A stretch of 64,000 nucleotides of DNA. Origin: Pyxicephalus adspersus. Taxonomy: Eukaryota > Chordata > Amphibia > Anura > Pyxicephalidae. The DNA is taken from positions 2,070,776-2,134,775 of the forward strand of contig NC_092861.1 of the NCBI RefSeq assembly GCF_032062135.1, in the 5' to 3' direction. Positions within the stretch are counted from its first letter, which is position 1; every line of letters begins with the position of its first letter. Below, one piece after another: positions 60,190 to 64,000 of this stretch. Below the pieces are notes generated by a model, which searched no databases, was not told the origin of the DNA, and saw only the letters and a list, made by a program, of their open reading frames with translations. The translations under genes were made by a program, and so were the position numbers.

Positions 60190-60600
60190 GAATTATAATG
60201 CAACAATCAAAAAAAATAATAATAATAATAATTTATGTACGTATATATGCCTCAATGTATTATAAGTGTATAGCTGAAATACAATTATGATGCAAAAAAC
60301 TTTTAAAATTATTTTAAGAAAATGTGCGGCAATGGTTTATAAATTAATTGTATCAATATAACACAAATTTAATGCCACAAAGTAAAAAAAAAATTAAAAA
60401 TTCCTAAAAATATTGAAATATTGTAATTAAATTGCATCAACGTACCAATTATAATGCAAAAATATAAAAATAAATATATAAAAAAATTTAAAATATTGAT
60501 GTCGATGCCACAATGTATTATAAAATAATTACATAACAAATAAATACAATTAAAAAATACAAATAAAAATTTAAATGTAACAATTGTTAAATATTTGGAT
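59640..60600. repeat. very AT-rich degenerate repeat with (AT)n
   Basis: Almost 1 kb of A/T with recurring GCNACAATGTAAA and AATAATAATAAA words and a pure (AT)n run at about 60137-60186. No coding potential. A candidate for DNA unwinding or replication slippage. Confidence 0.85.
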
Positions 60601-61204
60601 GAGGACTCTGCATTGGTAATATATGATTTTTTCTGTAGGCTTTGATGGAGAATCCTCAGCAGTTATTGGGAATGGAATTAGGAAGCGTCTGTGCCTGGAG
60701 CTCCCTGGCAGCTCTTCTATAGTGATATCAGAAATGCATTTCTTACCTCTAAGTGTTCTCCAGTGTCCGGACCTCTCCTGATATGTGTACTGTCTGTGCC
60801 TTCCCTCTCTGTATATTTATATACACTGGTTCCCCCACCTCTCAGGCACTCACATTGTTACTCTCTATGTATCCACCCCCTCATGCTTCTGTCAAGCAGA
60901 GGAAGACCAAATCTTATCCTACCTACCTCTTCTTATCTTTAAGAAAGAGCAACGTCACCACTAAAATTTCCACCGGATTCCCTCAGTTTGATCGGCGATG
61001 CCCACAGACGACGGGGCGCAAGGAGCGCATTTGTTAACGCATTGTTCTGGCTATCAGAGATGTCACTCAGTACATCAGGCAATTACTTAGTTCCTTTTCC
61101 CGAGAGAGCAATGTGTCAATATGGCCAAAAAGATGTGGAGACACTAAAGAGGATGAATGGAGAGGGTCACATCTGAAACTGAGGATTCTGGAGAATGGAA
61201 CCAC
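60601..61204. other. no gene seen
   Basis: Unique-looking. Short open frames without family match. Confidence 0.35.
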
Positions 61205-62440
61205 CTGGCAGTTTCTTATACTGTAGGTGGGCAAACTTTTGGGGACACCTGACCACACCTGGATGAGCTTGTTGGACATCCCATTCCCAAATATTTGCAG
61301 AAGACTTATTATAATGGTGCAATAATAACTTCAGTCCCCTGGAAGACTTTGTTGGGCGTGGGAATTTGCCAATAATATAGAATTGACTGCTGTTTTTGTC
61401 TCTTCTGAAAAGGTTTTGGTTGGTACCCCCATTGGCAAGGTCAGGTGCTGATGTTGGATGGAAAGATCTGGCTCACCATTCCAATTCATCCCAATGGTGT
61501 TCAGCAGGGTTGAGGTCAAGTCTCTGTGCAGGGCACTCAAGTTCCTCCACACAAATGAGTCACACAAAGTCATTATGGACCTACCTTGGCCACCTTACCA
61601 TCACATCTGCAGTATACGAGCTTGTTGGACATTTCCAATCCAATATGGAGCCCCCCTTCTTAAGAACAGCCTCCACTCTTCTGGGCGGGCTTTCTATAGG
61701 ACATTAAAGGATGTTTGTAGGACTTTGTGCCCATTGGTGAGGTCAGGTGCTGATATTAGATGAGAAGACCTGGCTCTCCATTCCAATTCACCCCAAAAGG
61801 TGTTCAGTAAGGTTGAGGTGTAGGACACTCCTGTTCCTTCACACCCAACTGATGACGCCATGTCTTTATGGAGCTGGTTTTGTGCTCAGGAGCACAGTTC
61901 TATTCCAAAACTGTGCCAACAATATGGATTTGCCCCCAACCACTTGGAAGGTTTGCACAAGAGTTTGGAGTATGTCTAAGATGTTGGAGGAGAAGACCTG
62001 GCTCTCTATTCCAGTTCATCCCAAAGGTGTTCAGTGGGGTTGAGGGTCAGGGCTCTGTGCAGGACACTCAAGTTCCTCCAAACCAAACAGGTGGAGATGA
62101 GAGGATGAGATATAGAGGGTCATGTCTTTTATCAGCTTGTAAAATGTTTTGCTGATGGAATATAGAAACCATATTGATGGTAACTGGCCCCATGTGTGGG
62201 TTTTGGCATTCCTCCAGACCATACTGGTGACCCCATGTCTTTATGGCACTGGCTTTGTACCCCAGGGCACAGTCATGGGGGAACATAAAAGGATCTTCAC
62301 CAAACTGTGACCACAAGGCTGGAAAAGCACAATTGTCTACAATATCTTTGTATATTGGAGTATTACCAGGACCGTTCAATGGAGACACCTGAACTCCCAT
62401 GTTGGAGTTGTCTACAAACTTTTGGCCATACGTTGTATCT
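61205..62440 (-). mobile_element. composite Tc1-like element remnant, about 1.24 kb
   Basis: The left end (GGGCAAACTTTTGGGGACAC, CTGACCACACC) and right end (GGAGACACCTGA, TCTACAAACTTTTGGCCATA) are Tc1-type termini. The transposase remnant runs on the minus strand. The block CCTGGCTCTCCATTCCAATT (variants) occurs three times, near 61470, 61768 and 61997, so the 3' coding end is present in three diverged copies. A foreign 105-bp segment (62104-62208) splits the third. Its length resembles full Tc1 elements, but no intact frame exists. Confidence 0.75.
62104..62208 (-). repeat. 105-bp inverted-duplicate segment, copy 2 (inside Tc1 remnant)
   Basis: Near-identical reverse complement of 55884-55990. 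It is bracketed by similar Tc1 words, TTCCTCCAAACCAAACAGGTG-like on the left (20 of those bases at 62074-62094) and TTCCTCCAGACCATACTGG on the right, as if inserted with, or between, duplicated target sequence. Confidence 0.88.
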
Positions 62441-62949
62441 CTTAGGAACTCTATAGCTGAGATCAATACACAGAGTTCCTGGGTCTGTACACTGAAGCTC
62501 CCACAATCCCTGCCTATGTTTGTGGGTCTTTAGACCTGCTGTACCCATTAGGATTGGCTTCTACCATCCCTATGCCAAGATCCGGGGTCTACACCCCTTC
62601 CATGCCCATTTTGAGGGTCTCATATCATGCCTAATGGATTCTTTTTCATTTCATACTATGAAGAGATGGAAAACCCAAAAAAGATGGGAATCTTGGCTAA
62701 CAGAGCCTCCTGTTGACAACAAGTTTATAATATGTTCTATAGTCTTCCGGAGGGTAAGAATTCCTGCCTGCTTGTATGGCATGGGAATGTAAAGGTCTCG
62801 TAGTGCCAGCGCTTGTGTGATTAGAGTTATTGCAGTAGACACATGGCTACCAGAAAAACTGGCATTCACCACTAGAAATCAGGAATGGCAGTGCTCATGT
62901 CTCTTAAAACCTTCACTACTTCCCACCATTCCATATCTCCCCTCCTATT
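62441..62949. other. no gene seen
   Basis: Unassigned sequence leading into the dispersed repeat. Confidence 0.35.
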
Positions 62950-63112
62950 GTGTGATACTTCCGCACCTCCTAGATTGTAAGCTCTTCGTGACAGGGTCCT
63001 CTCCTCCTTTGTCACTGTCTGTGTCCGTTTGTCATTTGTAGCCCCTATTTAATGTACAGCGCTGCGTAATATGTTGGTGCTATATAAATCCTGCTTATTA
63101 ATAATAATAATA
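62950..63112 (+). mobile_element. anuran dispersed repeat, copy with upstream part
   Basis: CCTAGATTGTAAGCTCTTCG, ACAGGGTCCTCTCCTCC, TTTAATGTACAGCGCTGCGT, AATATGTTGGTGCTATATAA and AAT repeats. Same element as 44695-45170 in the other orientation. Confidence 0.75.
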
Positions 63113-63821
63113 CACACCCAATTTTACCCAAATTTTACACTTTTACCCAATTCTGCAGCCACTTGATGATCCATGGTGCCTCTTCTATAGAGAAGTGATT
63201 GGATGCCGCATTCCAGGTCAGCTGACCGTTCTTTTCAACTTCCATGTGTTCTGGAGTCATGACGGTACCACTAGAAGCCTTCAGGAACCTTCAGAACTTC
63301 TGCAGAACCTTGTGAAGTCCGTGTGATGATGTATCTCTCCCATTGGGCATACACTTACATTTATATTACCTGTATTGGCAGGTGTGGGGACTACAGAAAG
63401 GGCCAATTGTCACATTGATACTTCATATTACAAAATGGTCCAGGTGCTGGGCTTCAACTTGCAAAATGATTTCAGATGCATGAACCAATGTGATACCCCT
63501 GAGTAAAGTGCCAGAAGATAGGAAGAGGTCACGGGGGGAGGAGAGGGGTGTAATGTAGCCACATATTAGGGCAATAAGTGAGAGGGGCAGTTTTACTGAG
63601 GCCCTTGGTCTAATGGACCCAGGAGAAGTGTGCCAAAAGCAAACCCAATACTAACACCCTTACACCAATACCCCTTCCTAATACAAATATACTAACACCC
63701 CTATACTGATATCTCTGTACTAATACCCTGTACTAATACCCCTGTATTGGAGGGTATAAATCACAGATCCCAATGGTGACATGGATACTGGGGTGTGAGC
63801 TGTGTATATGTTGATGTGCAG
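63113..63821. other. no gene; short degenerate repeat
   Basis: 63640-63750 has loosely repeated CTAATACCCCTGTACTAATA-like words. Otherwise unassigned. Confidence 0.4.
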
Positions 63822-63900
63822 ATTATTATTATTACACAGTATTTATATAGCACCAACATATTACACAGTGCTGTACAAAGTCCATAGTCATGTGACTAGC
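63822..63900 (-). mobile_element. anuran dispersed repeat tail, copy 5
   Basis: ATTATTATTATTACACAGTA, TTTATATAGCACCAACATAT and ACACAGTGCTGTACAAAG: a diverged reverse copy of the tail at 4718. Confidence 0.65.
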
Positions 63901-64000
63901 TGTCCCTCACAATGTAATGTCCCTACTATAGTCATATGTCATTAATGTAGTCTAAGGTCAATTGTTAGGGAGAAGCCAATAACCTAACTGCATGTTTTTG

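Overview
The window is vertebrate nuclear DNA, most likely from a frog (probably a ranoid neobatrachian). The host assignment rests on three things: a tetrapod prepronociceptin gene with amphibian-type peptides, many copies of a dispersed repeat ending in GGCGCTATATAAAT plus AAT repeats that is common in anuran genomes, and a heavy load of Tc1-like DNA transposon remnants, palindromic MITEs and minisatellites. There is no bacterial or viral gene content.

Only one gene can be supported: pnoc (prepronociceptin), on the minus strand. Its signal-peptide exon is at 41375-41520 and its main peptide-coding exon at 9721-10305, separated by an intron of 31,069 bp. The two coding pieces join in phase 0 and give a 235-residue secreted precursor (41 + 194 residues). 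It has six conserved N-terminal cysteines, then a 22-residue FGGF peptide, a nociceptin of sequence YGGFIGVRKSARKWNNQ (Tyr1 instead of the mammalian Phe1), and an FSEF peptide (orphanin FQ2/NocII-like), all set off by Lys-Arg pairs. A non-coding first exon and the promoter were not found and probably lie within 41521-64000 or beyond it.

Layout. 1-9550: sequence 3' of pnoc, made mostly of tandem repeats (47-bp array, ATCC repeats, a long degenerate AGCTC-rich array, a GT-rich array) and MITEs, with one weak candidate collagen-like exon at 5586-5672. 9553-10305: pnoc 3' UTR and last coding exon. 10306-41374: the intron. It holds a perfect 46-bp inverted repeat, a duplicated conserved-looking segment around two related 33-bp minisatellites, a four-copy tandem array of about 640 bp, an 86-bp array, a mariner fossil, and a Tc1-derived higher-order repeat. 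41375-41520: pnoc exon 2. 41521-64000: sequence 5' of exon 2, with a 43-bp minisatellite containing a 118-base assembly gap, a 1-kb tandem segmental duplication carrying 44-bp arrays, three Tc1-derived blocks, and a very AT-rich block.

Apart from the two pnoc exons, nearly all open reading frames in the window fall in repeats or are chance. I see no novel multi-gene system. The most interesting biology is the extra FGGF peptide and the Tyr1 nociceptin in the pnoc precursor; the most interesting DNA structures are the perfect palindrome and the nested duplications.
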